A DNA stretch of 64,000 bases. It comes from Paenibacillus sp. J5C2022 (lineage in GTDB: Bacteria > Bacillota > Bacilli > Paenibacillales > Paenibacillaceae). A program made the position numbers and the translations under genes. Below are positions 1 to 8,283 of the stretch, piece after piece. The notes below the pieces were generated by a model, which had not been told where the DNA came from, did no database searches, and worked only from the letters and a program-made list of their open reading frames with translations. Every line of letters begins with the position of its first letter. The stretch's first letter is position 1. Location: the NCBI RefSeq assembly GCF_025567625.1, contig NZ_JAOQJC010000005.1:124001-188000 (forward strand). Direction: 5' to 3'.

Positions 1-2
1 GC

Positions 3-59
3 AATTTGTTCAAGAAGCATGTCGGGATTAGTCCCTATCGCTATAAGCGATCTAACTAG
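3..59 (+). CDS. AraC-family regulator, C-terminal end only (partial)
   Basis: The reading frame enters from the left edge and stops at the TAG at 57-59, leaving 18 residues that include HVGISPYRYKRSN. A G-x-SP-xx-Y/F-R pattern a few residues before the stop is characteristic of the end of the second helix-turn-helix of AraC/XylS activators. Nothing upstream is visible, so the regulated system and any sensor domain are unknown. It converges on the DUF309 gene, whose stop lies 14 bases downstream. Confidence 0.6.
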   Translation, partial: NLFKKHVGISPYRYKRSN

Positions 60-73
60 ATGCATTCGATCAT

Positions 74-610
74 TCACAAGCCGCGCTCCCTGCGCTCCCT
101 CTGCTCCCGAAGCGCTTCCGTCCGTGCCCGGATCACATCCGTTCGGTCTCTGAGCCGATGACGGTCAATAAGAGATTCGTCTTCCATCCTGCTGGGAGCT
201 CCCCATTCGACCCCCAGGCCGGAGCTATGGACGAGACACTGATTGTACAATTCGTTATCCTCTATCGGAAGATTCATGTCTTCGAATGGAGAATCCGGCT
301 CGGCTGCCGCAGCTATTCTCTGCATCAGCCGAGCCAACAAGCTTGCACGTTCAAGCCCTAGCAAGCGAATGTCATCGTTATCCAGCTTCCGATAAGCGGA
401 TTCGTACATTTTGACGGCGCCTCTGAGATTGCCCCTTCGTTCATGATACTGCCCTACTGCCAGCTGAATAAGACCGACCCACAGTTCGGACCGGCCGTCG
501 TCGGGATGCGCCTTCCAATACTCCTCCAGCAATTCATGGCATTCGAAATAATCTCTCGTCGCATGAAATTCCGTCAAATAAGCAATATAAGATTGAGGAT
601 AATGATTCAT
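74..610 (-). CDS. DUF309 family protein
   Basis: A 178-residue protein of the DUF309 family, a small all-helical family of unknown function. The family signature is the acidic segment around ECHELLEEYWKAHP near the N-terminus, followed by helical, TPR-like sequence (LIQLAVGQYHERRGN). The frame is open further upstream, but the ATG at 610 is preceded by GAGGTGG at ordinary spacing, so the shorter start is chosen. The C-terminal 60 residues are charged and Arg/Glu-rich and look poorly conserved. It is transcribed divergently from the membrane-protein gene at 733. No function can be assigned. Confidence 0.8.
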   Translation of the reverse strand: MNHYPQSYIAYLTEFHATRDYFECHELLEEYWKAHPDDGRSELWVGLIQLAVGQYHERRGNLRGAVKMYESAYRKLDNDDIRLLGLERASLLARLMQRIAAAAEPDSPFEDMNLPIEDNELYNQCLVHSSGLGVEWGAPSRMEDESLIDRHRLRDRTDVIRARTEALREQRERRERGL

Positions 611-732
611 AATGCCACCTCGCGTAATCCATTCATTTTTTTGTGAAATTATGTTGAAACCCAAGTTTATATTAGCCGTAAAAGTAGAGGATAGCAATCA
701 ATAGGCCAATGAAATCAGGAGGAGAAAGTGAA

Positions 733-1170
733 ATGAAGAAAGGACTACTCATTATGATGGCGTTAACCTTGTTTCTAACCCTTGGTTTTGGACAAGTGGC
801 AGACGCCAAGCGCGGCGGCATCAAATCGAACAAGCAAAGCTTCACGCAAAACCCGAAAAAAACCGATAATGTGAACCAAAGCAATTCCGGCTCCAAAGCG
901 GGAACGGCTGGCTCCACAGCTGCTACAAAGAAGTCCGGCGGCCTGTTCGGCGGCAGCAGCCTGATGAAGGGCCTGATGATCGGCGGTTTGGCCGGCATGC
1001 TGTTCGGCGGATTGTTCGGCGGCATGGGCGCATTCGGCGAAATTTTGGGCTTGATGGTCAACCTGCTTGCCATCTTTGCCATCATCATGCTTATCAGAGT
1101 CGCCTTCGTCTATTTGCGGAGCAAGCGCAACAACCCGCCTAGCCCGCCTAGCGAGCGGAGACCGTACTAA
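733..1170 (+). CDS. Small exported Gly-rich membrane protein (Tim44-like N-terminal type)
   Basis: 145 residues. An N-terminal signal peptide ends at a good AxA-type site (VADA at about 22-25). It is followed by a polar Ser/Thr/Asn/Lys linker (26-70), a Gly-rich hydrophobic stretch (LFGGSS to FGGMGAFG, 71-103), a transmembrane helix at about 103-127 and a basic, proline-rich tail. This resembles the short Tim44-like membrane proteins annotated in Bacillales, but the Tim44 core itself is absent. The start at 733 has AGGAGGA at 717-723, nine bases upstream; an in-frame ATG at 709 lies before this site and is not used. The YxcD gene follows two bases after the stop, so the two are probably co-transcribed and co-terminated at 1495-1533. 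Confidence 0.75.
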   Translation: MKKGLLIMMALTLFLTLGFGQVADAKRGGIKSNKQSFTQNPKKTDNVNQSNSGSKAGTAGSTAATKKSGGLFGGSSLMKGLMIGGLAGMLFGGLFGGMGAFGEILGLMVNLLAIFAIIMLIRVAFVYLRSKRNNPPSPPSERRPY

Positions 1171-1171
1171 A

Positions 1172-1459
1172 GTGAGAATTTACACGGACGAAATCATCAA
1201 TGCCGTCTGTCTGCATCTTGCGGAGCGCAGAGGCGTCCGTCCAACCGATATCGAGGTGCAACTGGCTTGGGACGAGGAATACGGCTACACCGCCGAAGTA
1301 TGGGTGGGCGGCCGCAGCCAATATCTCATCGAGTCGAACATGCGGGAGGCGATCGGTCAGTATATGTTCACGGAATATAACCGGCGCGTATTCCCTTCCG
1401 ATATCGAGCTGGGAGTAGACGAGGACTCTGGAGAATTCTGGGCGCAGATGAACGATTAA
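1172..1459 (+). CDS. YxcD/DUF2653 family protein
   Basis: A 95-residue acidic protein starting with GTG two bases after the stop of the preceding membrane protein. The sequence (IYTDEIINAVCLHLAERR, VQLAWDEEYGYTAEVWV, QYLIESNMREAI) matches the DUF2653 family typified by Bacillus subtilis YxcD, whose function is unknown. The open frame extends upstream into the previous gene, but that part is an out-of-frame shadow. The GTG start is chosen because the family begins at this MRIYTDEI-like segment and GGAG lies about 11 bases before it. A strong terminator follows at 1495-1533. Confidence 0.8.
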   Translation: MRIYTDEIINAVCLHLAERRGVRPTDIEVQLAWDEEYGYTAEVWVGGRSQYLIESNMREAIGQYMFTEYNRRVFPSDIELGVDEDSGEFWAQMND

Positions 1460-1494
1460 CGGGATTGCTATCACAATTTTAAATAATCCGGGAT

Positions 1495-1533
1495 ACGGCG
1501 GTGCAGCGACTCTGCACCGTCGTTCTTTTTTTT
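1495..1533 (+). terminator. Intrinsic terminator after yxcD-like gene
   Basis: A 12-bp stem (1495-1506 with 1512-1523, one G-U pair) with a five-base loop is followed by a T-rich tail (1524-1533). It closes the 733-1459 two-gene unit. Confidence 0.9.
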
Positions 1534-1636
1534 GTACGCCCGCTACTTCCACATATTTCATAGATTCCATCCTGCAACTCTCCCACTCTCCTTGCGTCTA
1601 ATAGATGAGAATAGATAGGAGAGTGATGAGAGAATA

Positions 1637-3565
1637 ATGATGAGAAGAGGATTACTCCTGCTGACGTCGGCGCTGCTGCTGCTGGGAACGTTCCTGATGC
1701 CGGCGGGTCAATCCGCAAACGCTGCCTCTTCCGGCAAAATGACCCAATATCGCGTCTACCAGTATGACAAGCCGCTGAAGGAATTCGCGGGACGCGGGGA
1801 TGCGATCCGCTATGCCGAACGGTTCAGCTACAGTCATGTAGAGACCATTCCGGACAGAGGATGGGTATGGGACAACTTCCCTGAGTACAAGGTGTACTAT
1901 AATGGCGGACAATCCGATTCCACGCTGGAATTCCGAACGTATGACCAAGCGATTGCCACTGCGCAATCGCTGGAAAACGCCCATATAAGAGCCTTGGAGA
2001 ATACGGGCTGGGTGTACGAGAATTATGACCGCTATCGGTTGTATCAAGGCGACAACACCCTTCCGCAATGGTCGTTCCGCACGCTGGAGGAAGCCAAGAA
2101 GGAAGCTCGGAAGTGGAGCAACGCCCATGTCATCGATCTGAACAGTAACAAGTGGGTGTGGGACAACCTGACGGAGGAGCAGATCAAGCAGCAAAGCGAA
2201 GCGAAGGCGCACTACCGTCTCATGCAAAACGGCAAAATCATTCAAAGCTTCGAACCTTACGCCTTCTTGAAGGATGCGGTGAAAGCAGCGGCAGCTTACA
2301 AGAACAGTGCGGTGCTGAATGAAGCCACCGGAAAAATCGTACATAACAATGCGTATAGCTATCATGTGCTGCAAAACGGCAAGGAAATCAAATCGTTCCC
2401 CGGTCTGCAGGACGCAGTTGCCTATGCAAAAACATTGGCAGGCTCGGAAGTCCGGTACAATGGCACGGTGCTTTGGTCCGCCCTTCCTTATCTATCCGTC
2501 TATCAAGGCAATAAACAAATTCATGCGTTCCATCAAATGGGCTCTGCGCTTGATTACGCCAAGCGGTATGCGAACAGCTCCGTACAGACGCCGGACGGTC
2601 GAATGTTATGGAGCAATGCGAAAGCTCTCCAGTATCTTGGCTGGAACGGCTCCGGCTCAAGCACGACGATTATAAGCCACGTCGAGAATACGCAAGGACT
2701 TGATATTGATTCGCCCACATGGTTCGAGCTTGCGTCAGCCGACGGTTCATTGACCGACAAATCGGACGCTTCCGTCATGAAGACGCTGAAGGAGCGCGGC
2801 ATTCTCGTCATGCCGCTTATCCATAACGGCTTCAATCGCACCATGACTTCCGAATTTCTGAAGGATGGCGAAGCGCAGAAAAAATTCATCTCCGCACTTG
2901 TCGCCAGATTGTCGGAACTGGACGTGTACGGCGTGAATGTCGACTTCGAGGAAGTGGCGGGAGCCGATCGTGCCGCTTACACCGCATTCGTGAAAGCTCT
3001 CACCGAGGCGGCGCATGCCAAAGGTCTGAAAGTATCGATTGATCTTCCGCGCGGCAGCGTCAGCTGGAATCATAAGACGGCCTACGACCATGCGGCTCTC
3101 GGCGGCATTGTCGATACGGTCATCATTATGGCTTACGATGAGCATTGGAGAGGCAGCGAGACGCCGGGGTCCGTGTCCAGTCTGGGCTGGGCGGAAGAAG
3201 GAGTCAAGCAATTCCTCGACTACGGCATACCGCGCAGCAAGCTGATGCTGGGCATTCCGTTCTACGTGAGAGAATGGCGCCTGGACAGTGACGGCGAGCT
3301 CGTGGACAACCGCGCCATTCTGATGAAGGAGCTGCCGAGAGTAATAAAGGAAAATGACGCAATTGGCCAGTTCCATGAAGCTTCGGGCCAATACATGTAC
3401 ACGTATGAGAATGATGGTTACACCCATGTGTTCTGGGCAGAGACGGAAGAGACCGTGCTCCAGCGCATCGGGATCGCCAAGAAATACGATCTGGCCGGTG
3501 TAGCCGTATGGCGCTTGGGTTATGAAGACAGCGGCCTGTGGACGCAGATGCTTCGCGAGAAATAA
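1637..3565 (+). CDS. Secreted glycoside hydrolase family 18 protein with six N-terminal repeats
   Basis: 642 residues with a signal peptide (hydrophobic 5-24, ANA-type cleavage near residue 30). Residues about 35-330 hold six imperfect repeats of roughly 45-50 residues, each starting with a Y/L-x-V/L-x-Q-type strand, then a D/E-A-x-x-x-A helix and ending in W-V-W-D-N or a variant. The C-terminal 310 residues form a GH18 (chitinase/YaaH-like) barrel. The catalytic DxE is D436-F437-E438 within VNVDFEEV, and the later barrel motifs VIIMAYDEHW and LMLGIPFY are present. The family hydrolyses beta-1,4-GlcNAc linkages in chitin, peptidoglycan or spore cortex by substrate-assisted catalysis. The repeats probably bind wall or spore surface (inference). 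ATG ATG occurs at 1637/1640, with GGAGAG rather far upstream. Confidence 0.9.
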   Translation: MMRRGLLLLTSALLLLGTFLMPAGQSANAASSGKMTQYRVYQYDKPLKEFAGRGDAIRYAERFSYSHVETIPDRGWVWDNFPEYKVYYNGGQSDSTLEFRTYDQAIATAQSLENAHIRALENTGWVYENYDRYRLYQGDNTLPQWSFRTLEEAKKEARKWSNAHVIDLNSNKWVWDNLTEEQIKQQSEAKAHYRLMQNGKIIQSFEPYAFLKDAVKAAAAYKNSAVLNEATGKIVHNNAYSYHVLQNGKEIKSFPGLQDAVAYAKTLAGSEVRYNGTVLWSALPYLSVYQGNKQIHAFHQMGSALDYAKRYANSSVQTPDGRMLWSNAKALQYLGWNGSGSSTTIISHVENTQGLDIDSPTWFELASADGSLTDKSDASVMKTLKERGILVMPLIHNGFNRTMTSEFLKDGEAQKKFISALVARLSELDVYGVNVDFEEVAGADRAAYTAFVKALTEAAHAKGLKVSIDLPRGSVSWNHKTAYDHAALGGIVDTVIIMAYDEHWRGSETPGSVSSLGWAEEGVKQFLDYGIPRSKLMLGIPFYVREWRLDSDGELVDNRAILMKELPRVIKENDAIGQFHEASGQYMYTYENDGYTHVFWAETEETVLQRIGIAKKYDLAGVAVWRLGYEDSGLWTQMLREK

Positions 3566-3579
3566 TGGACTCCTATACG

Positions 3580-3615
3580 AACGCCCCGCGGTTTCCCAAT
3601 AAACCGCGGGGCGTT
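3580..3615. terminator. Strong hairpin between convergent GH18 and ABC permease genes
   Basis: A GC-rich perfect 15-bp stem (3580-3594 with 3601-3615) and a six-base loop lie between two convergent stop codons. The tails are short (TTTCC on plus), but the position suggests a bidirectional terminator. Confidence 0.8.
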
Positions 3616-3630
3616 TCCTATCCATCTCGC

Positions 3631-4542
3631 CTACTCCTTCAGAGATCCGATCATGACCCCTTGTGCAAAGTACTTCTGCAGGAGAGGGTAGACGATCAGG
3701 ATTGGCGTTATTACTATAATGATCGTTGCCATCTTGAGCGACGTGCCTGTCACCTGTATTTTATCCATCATCTGCATCTGCATCGCGTTGCCTGCGCTTA
3801 GCAACGTATCGGTCAACGCCTGCTGCTTGGTCAGCATTTCCTGGAGTACTGTGGACAGCGGCTTCATATCCGGGTCGCGCACATAGAACGCGCCCGTGAA
3901 CCAGTCGTTCCAATGCCCTACTGCGTTGAACAAGGCGATTGCGGCGAATACCGGCTTGCTGACCGGCATAATGATCCGGAAGAAGATACTGAAGTCGCCG
4001 CAGCCGTCAATACGGGCCGCTTCCTCCAGCCCCTCCGGAGTCTGTTGAAAAAACGCACGCATGATCATCATATTCCAAACGGAGTACAGGGCCGGAATGA
4101 CATATACCCATATGCTGTTCGTCAGATGCAGCTCCTTCAATACGATATAATAAGGAATCAGGCCTCCGCTGAACAGCATTGTGAAAAAGATGAGAAACGT
4201 AAGCCACTTATGTCCCGGCAACGTACGGCTCTTCAGTGCGAACGCGGCCATAGCCGTCAACAAAACGCTCAGCAAGGTGCCCAGCAGCGTCCGGAAAAAT
4301 GAAATCATGAAGCCGTTAATGATGTTGGACTGGCTGAACACTTCCTTGTAGTTGTCCAGCGTAAACAGTCTCGGCCAAAAGGTTATACCGCCCTTCGCCG
4401 CATCCGTGCCGACATTGAAGGATAATGCCAGCACGTTGACAATCGGCAACAAAATGCTCAGGCTGAGTGCAATCAAAACGCCGTAGTTCAACCAACCCAT
4501 TCCCTTTTCCAGCGTACTGGATGCTCTCATCGATCTTTTCAT
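3631..4542 (-). CDS. Carbohydrate ABC transporter permease (LplC/MalG type)
   Basis: 303 residues with six predicted membrane helices and the permease EAA loop (EAARIDGCGDFSIFFRIIMP), which contacts the ATPase. This is one of the two membrane subunits of a CUT1-type sugar or oligosaccharide importer, most like LplC/YtcP proteins. It follows the lipoprotein gene after 15 bases and has AGAGG eight bases before its ATG. No ATPase gene is in the cluster; such importers commonly use a shared MsmX-type ATPase encoded elsewhere (family knowledge). It is the last gene of the 10.6-3.6 kb unit. Confidence 0.9.
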   Translation of the reverse strand: MKRSMRASSTLEKGMGWLNYGVLIALSLSILLPIVNVLALSFNVGTDAAKGGITFWPRLFTLDNYKEVFSQSNIINGFMISFFRTLLGTLLSVLLTAMAAFALKSRTLPGHKWLTFLIFFTMLFSGGLIPYYIVLKELHLTNSIWVYVIPALYSVWNMMIMRAFFQQTPEGLEEAARIDGCGDFSIFFRIIMPVSKPVFAAIALFNAVGHWNDWFTGAFYVRDPDMKPLSTVLQEMLTKQQALTDTLLSAGNAMQMQMMDKIQVTGTSLKMATIIIVITPILIVYPLLQKYFAQGVMIGSLKE

Positions 4543-4557
4543 CGCATAGACCTCTTT

Positions 4558-6276
4558 CTAGAATTGCAGCTTCGTCATAGGATCTTTCTGTTTCTCTTCC
4601 AGCAATTTGATGTAATCGTCAATGCCGGCCGACTTCAGCAATTGAGCTGCGCCATCCATAATCTTCTTGGCTTCATCCCTATTTTTGGCATAATAGGCAC
4701 GAATGACGGACTCCTTGTACTTGTCGAGCGCCATGCTCAACTGGCTGCCTTTTTGGAATTCGCCGATGAAGGCGAGGGCGGCATATCCGTCCCGGATATC
4801 GGCATTTGCCTTTTTCTCGTCGTAGCCCCAGTAATCTGCGATTTCAAGCGGGCCTTTATTCAAATCTTTATTTTGCGAAACGCCGTAGCTTTCCTCGCCG
4901 AAGTCTTCCAGATCGTTCAGGTCAGTACCGCCCAGATACCATCCCCAGTCGTTGCCTACGCCGGCGAAGCCGAGCGATTTTGCTTTCACCGGATCTTGCT
5001 CCAGAAGATCGAGCACTTCTTGCTTTGGTACCGGATTGCCGTTGCTGTCCAGATCGTAATCGCGGCCTTCCAAGCCGTATTTCCACAGCAGCTTGCCTTC
5101 GCGGCTTGCCAGGAAGTCGGCAAGCTTGACGATGTCTTCCGGATTTTTCGTCGTTTTCGGAATCGACCACGCGCCATATCCGCCTTTGAACGTCAACTGC
5201 ATCCGATAGTCGCCGTCAACCAGGTTAAGCGGGCCGATCGGGATATAGCGGTTATCTTTGTTCTCCGCCACATAGTTGTGCATATCGCCTACAATAGCGA
5301 AAGAATTGTTCAGTACGCCTTCCTTAGCGCGAGTCTCTTCCATCGTATAATATTCGGGGTGCATAAGCTCTTCCTGCAGAAGCTTCTGTACGAATGCGAT
5401 GCGCTTCATCGCATAATCCGTTTGGCTCTCATGCTGGATGGAGCCATCTTCATTGCGTTTGAACCCTTCGCCGTTAAAGCCTGTCCATACCAGATCATTG
5501 TACAGCACAGCGCGATCGATGCCGCCCCATACCGTCGGTCCGATGGGATACACCTCATTGCCGTTGTTGTCCGTAAAGCCGCCTTCCTTTATTTTCTTCG
5601 CCAAGTCATAGAGCTGTTCCGATGTCGTCACTTCGCGCGGATCAATACCCAGCTTATCGGCAATATCTTTGCGAATATACGGACCGGACACATATTTGCG
5701 AACGTTGTAGCCGCCTTCACGCGGAACATTGATATGAACGCTGTAAGCCGCTCCTTCGTACTCCGGACGGAACATAACGCCGTACTTCGTATCGAGAGGC
5801 AAGTAGTCGTCCTCGTAATATTTGCTATATACGCTGGATTCCTTCAACAATGAGCTGACGTCATGGAACATATCCTCGCGAGCGGCTTTGTTGATCATTT
5901 CCATCTCAGGACGGCCGCTATGATTCAAGTAATAGCCAATGAAGTCAGGCAGATCACCTGCCGCCAGACCCGCAGCCAGAGCTTTCTGAGAGCCGTCATG
6001 ACCGACGGCTTGCAACTCCAGCTCGATCCCCGTCATTTCCTTCAGCTTGTTCATCACTTCCGGATTCATCTCTTCCGTTACGTCGCTGCCCATGAAGATC
6101 AGCCCTTTTATTTTACGATCTGCGATCCAGGTGGAAGGCTTGTCTGCCGGAGTCTCCTTATTTGTTGCCGTATCCTCCGATGCTGACGGCTCATTGTTCG
6201 TTCCGCATGCGGACAACACCATAGCGCACACCATCATCAGCAGCACCAACTTGGACCAGCTCTGCAATTTTCTCAT
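4558..6276 (-). CDS. Extracellular solute-binding lipoprotein (LplA-type) of sugar ABC importer
   Basis: 572 residues. The lipoprotein signal has the lipobox LSAC at about residues 20-23, so the mature protein would be lipid-anchored on the outer face of the membrane. The length (over 500 residues) and sequence match the large LplA/YtcQ-type substrate-binding proteins used for oligosaccharide or modified-sugar uptake. The frame is open further upstream, but ATG 6276 directly follows an extended AGGAGAGGGAGAA and precedes an excellent signal peptide. It sits between the two permease genes (order permease, binding protein, permease on the minus strand). The substrate cannot be read from the sequence. 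Confidence 0.9.
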   Translation of the reverse strand: MRKLQSWSKLVLLMMVCAMVLSACGTNNEPSASEDTATNKETPADKPSTWIADRKIKGLIFMGSDVTEEMNPEVMNKLKEMTGIELELQAVGHDGSQKALAAGLAAGDLPDFIGYYLNHSGRPEMEMINKAAREDMFHDVSSLLKESSVYSKYYEDDYLPLDTKYGVMFRPEYEGAAYSVHINVPREGGYNVRKYVSGPYIRKDIADKLGIDPREVTTSEQLYDLAKKIKEGGFTDNNGNEVYPIGPTVWGGIDRAVLYNDLVWTGFNGEGFKRNEDGSIQHESQTDYAMKRIAFVQKLLQEELMHPEYYTMEETRAKEGVLNNSFAIVGDMHNYVAENKDNRYIPIGPLNLVDGDYRMQLTFKGGYGAWSIPKTTKNPEDIVKLADFLASREGKLLWKYGLEGRDYDLDSNGNPVPKQEVLDLLEQDPVKAKSLGFAGVGNDWGWYLGGTDLNDLEDFGEESYGVSQNKDLNKGPLEIADYWGYDEKKANADIRDGYAALAFIGEFQKGSQLSMALDKYKESVIRAYYAKNRDEAKKIMDGAAQLLKSAGIDDYIKLLEEKQKDPMTKLQF

Positions 6277-6338
6277 TTTTTTCTCCCTCTCCTGTTTGAA
6301 TTCTATATTGTGAAGACAATCGCTGCGCAATTGTCCAT

Positions 6339-7325
6339 TCACCATAATGAAGAACCGAACCACTTTCTGGCCACGCGATTGACAGATAACACGAGAATCA
6401 ATCCGATGACGCCTTGCATAAGTCCCATTGCGGTGCCGAAGCCGAACTGACCGCTCTCCAGCCCCATATAAATGATGTAAGTGTCCAGAATTTCCGACAG
6501 ATTCATATTTCCCGGCGTTTTCAGCAAATAGATCTGGTCAAAGCCTGCCGACAAAATATTGCCAAGCGATAAAATAAACACAATGATAACCGTCGGCCTG
6601 ATGCCTGGCAGCGTAATATGCCATATTTGCCGCCACTTGCTGGCCCCATCTATTTTGGCCGCCTCGTACAACGCAGGGTTGATGCCCATAATTGCCGCGA
6701 AATAGATGATCGAGCTCCAGCCTACATCCTTCCATATATAACTCCAGAACATAATGGGATAAAACGCGTGTTCTTCCATTAAGAAGAAGGTGCCGCCGTC
6801 GCCGCCAAGCCAAGCGATGAACTCGTTGACCAGTCCCGTATCCGGAGCCAGTAACCGCTGCAGGATGCCTACCACGATGACCCATGACAGGAAGTGCGGC
6901 AAGTACGCTATACCCTGGAACAGATTGCGCAGCTTCCCGTTCCCGACTTCGTTGAACATTAAAGCAAGCAAGATGGGAAACGGCAGAGCAAGAAAAACTT
7001 TCATCGCGCTGATCATGAGCGTATTTCGCAAGATGAGCAAGCTTTGCGGATCTTGAAAAAACATCTCGAAATAAGTGAATCCAATCCATGGGCTGCCGAA
7101 TATGCCCCTGTTGAATTGGTATTCCTTGAAAGCCAACACAAGCCCGCCCATCGGAACATACGAAAAAACAACAAAAAACAAAATACAGGGCAGAAGCATG
7201 AGATAAAGCTGATAATGCCTCATCATTCTCTTCCACAATCGCGGCCAGCCTCTGTCAGGCTGCTCCTTCGCTTTCATGCCCGCTGGATAAGCGGATTGGG
7301 CAGCTGCCGGCGAAGTGTTTTGCAC
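6339..7325 (-). CDS. ABC transporter permease (LplB type)
   Basis: 328 residues with six predicted membrane helices and the EAA loop (YEAAKIDGASKWRQIWHIT). It is the second membrane subunit of the same importer, of the LplB/YteP type, with a long polar N-terminal extension. The most upstream plausible start is GTG at 7325, behind a weak TGAGAAA. ATGs at codon 17 and in the RMMRHYQ segment are alternatives; the EAA region is unaffected. The 136-base gap upstream holds an AAAGCGCTTT palindrome and an inverted repeat, so this gene may begin its own transcript inside the larger unit. Confidence 0.88.
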   Translation of the reverse strand: MQNTSPAAAQSAYPAGMKAKEQPDRGWPRLWKRMMRHYQLYLMLLPCILFFVVFSYVPMGGLVLAFKEYQFNRGIFGSPWIGFTYFEMFFQDPQSLLILRNTLMISAMKVFLALPFPILLALMFNEVGNGKLRNLFQGIAYLPHFLSWVIVVGILQRLLAPDTGLVNEFIAWLGGDGGTFFLMEEHAFYPIMFWSYIWKDVGWSSIIYFAAIMGINPALYEAAKIDGASKWRQIWHITLPGIRPTVIIVFILSLGNILSAGFDQIYLLKTPGNMNLSEILDTYIIYMGLESGQFGFGTAMGLMQGVIGLILVLSVNRVARKWFGSSLW

Positions 7326-7394
7326 TTTTTCTCACATCCGTTTCTGTCGCCATTTTGTTGCGGTTTGTTGCGTTATTCAATCTATATCACTTCT

Positions 7395-7428
7395 GATGTT
7401 GTGACATCTTGATCATAAAGCGCTTTTG
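7395..7428 (-). promoter_or_regulatory. Candidate control region upstream of sugar importer (cre-like core and inverted repeat)
   Basis: The gap between the DeoR gene and the permease contains AAAGCGCTTT (7418-7427), which matches the centre of CcpA cre boxes but lacks their outer TG...CA, and GATGT-N4-ACATC (7395-7408). Catabolite or DeoR control would fit a sugar importer. This is weak positional evidence only. Confidence 0.3.
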
Positions 7429-7461
7429 TTTTCGTTGTATCAGAACCGTTTTAATGTTTTA

Positions 7462-8250
7462 TTAACCGTTGACAGTGATCCAGGCGATTCCTTGGCGCTC
7501 CAGCTCTTGCTGCCATAATACGGGATATTGCTTATCGCATATGACGACATCTATCGCGTCAAGAGGCGCAATATGGCAGAACGCCTGAATGCCCACTTTG
7601 CTGTGATCCAGCAATACGATGACCTCCTTGGCACTTGCGATGACCAGCTTCGAGATGATGGAATCGTTAATGTCGTAATCGCTTATGCCGCTCTCGATCG
7701 TCATGCCGCCCACGGAGATGAAAGCCCGGTCGACGTAGAAGCTCTTCAGCATCTCCTGGCAGAGATGCCCGTTGATCGATTGCTGTTCGGGAGATATCTC
7801 GCCGCCAAGCAGGATGATGCGTCCGCTGAACAATCCTTGCACAATCGAATCCCGAAGCTGCACGGCAACGGCCAATGAATTCGTAATGACCGTAATCCGG
7901 TGCTTGCCTTTAATCGCGCGAGCCAATTCATGTATCGTCGTTCCCGTATCCATATAGATCGTATTGCCGTCCTGAATGAGCTCTACAGCTCTGTGGCTGA
8001 TCGCTTGCTTCGCCTCGAGATTCATCACCTGCCGCTGCTGATAGGGAGGCTCGCCGTGTTCATATTGCACCTTGACGCCGCCGCCGTATACGCGGCGCAG
8101 CTTCCCTTCTTCCTCCAGCACGAACAGGTCGCGCCTTACGGTTTCTTGCGACACTTGGAGCTGCTCCGAAAGCACGGTTACACGAACCTTGCCTAACGCA
8201 TCCAATTGTTCCATAATGAAATTTTTGCGTTCTTCCGCTAGCAACGACAC
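7462..8250 (-). CDS. DeoR/GlpR-family transcriptional regulator
   Basis: 262 residues. An N-terminal winged helix (residues 5-57, with SEQLQVSQETVRRDLFVLEEEGKL, typical DeoR spacing; quoted here in two parts as SEQLQVSQETVRRD and LFVLEEEGKL) is followed by a DeoRC sensor domain (YMDTGTTIHELA, ITNSLAVA, LLGGE), which usually binds a phosphorylated sugar or nucleoside. GTG start with GGAGG ten bases upstream. It lies between phosphatase genes and the importer genes and probably represses this unit, relieving repression when a phosphorylated substrate accumulates. A palindrome inside the upstream operon promoter (10636-10649) is a candidate binding site. Confidence 0.92.
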   Translation of the reverse strand: MSLLAEERKNFIMEQLDALGKVRVTVLSEQLQVSQETVRRDLFVLEEEGKLRRVYGGGVKVQYEHGEPPYQQRQVMNLEAKQAISHRAVELIQDGNTIYMDTGTTIHELARAIKGKHRITVITNSLAVAVQLRDSIVQGLFSGRIILLGGEISPEQQSINGHLCQEMLKSFYVDRAFISVGGMTIESGISDYDINDSIISKLVIASAKEVIVLLDHSKVGIQAFCHIAPLDAIDVVICDKQYPVLWQQELERQGIAWITVNG

Positions 8251-8283
8251 GTTATATCTACCTCCTCAATACTGCCGTAATTG

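Noticed and set aside
4564..5853. 429-codon plus-strand frame
   Set aside because: Lies wholly opposite the solute-binding lipoprotein gene, has no ribosome site or domain, and is a codon-bias shadow.
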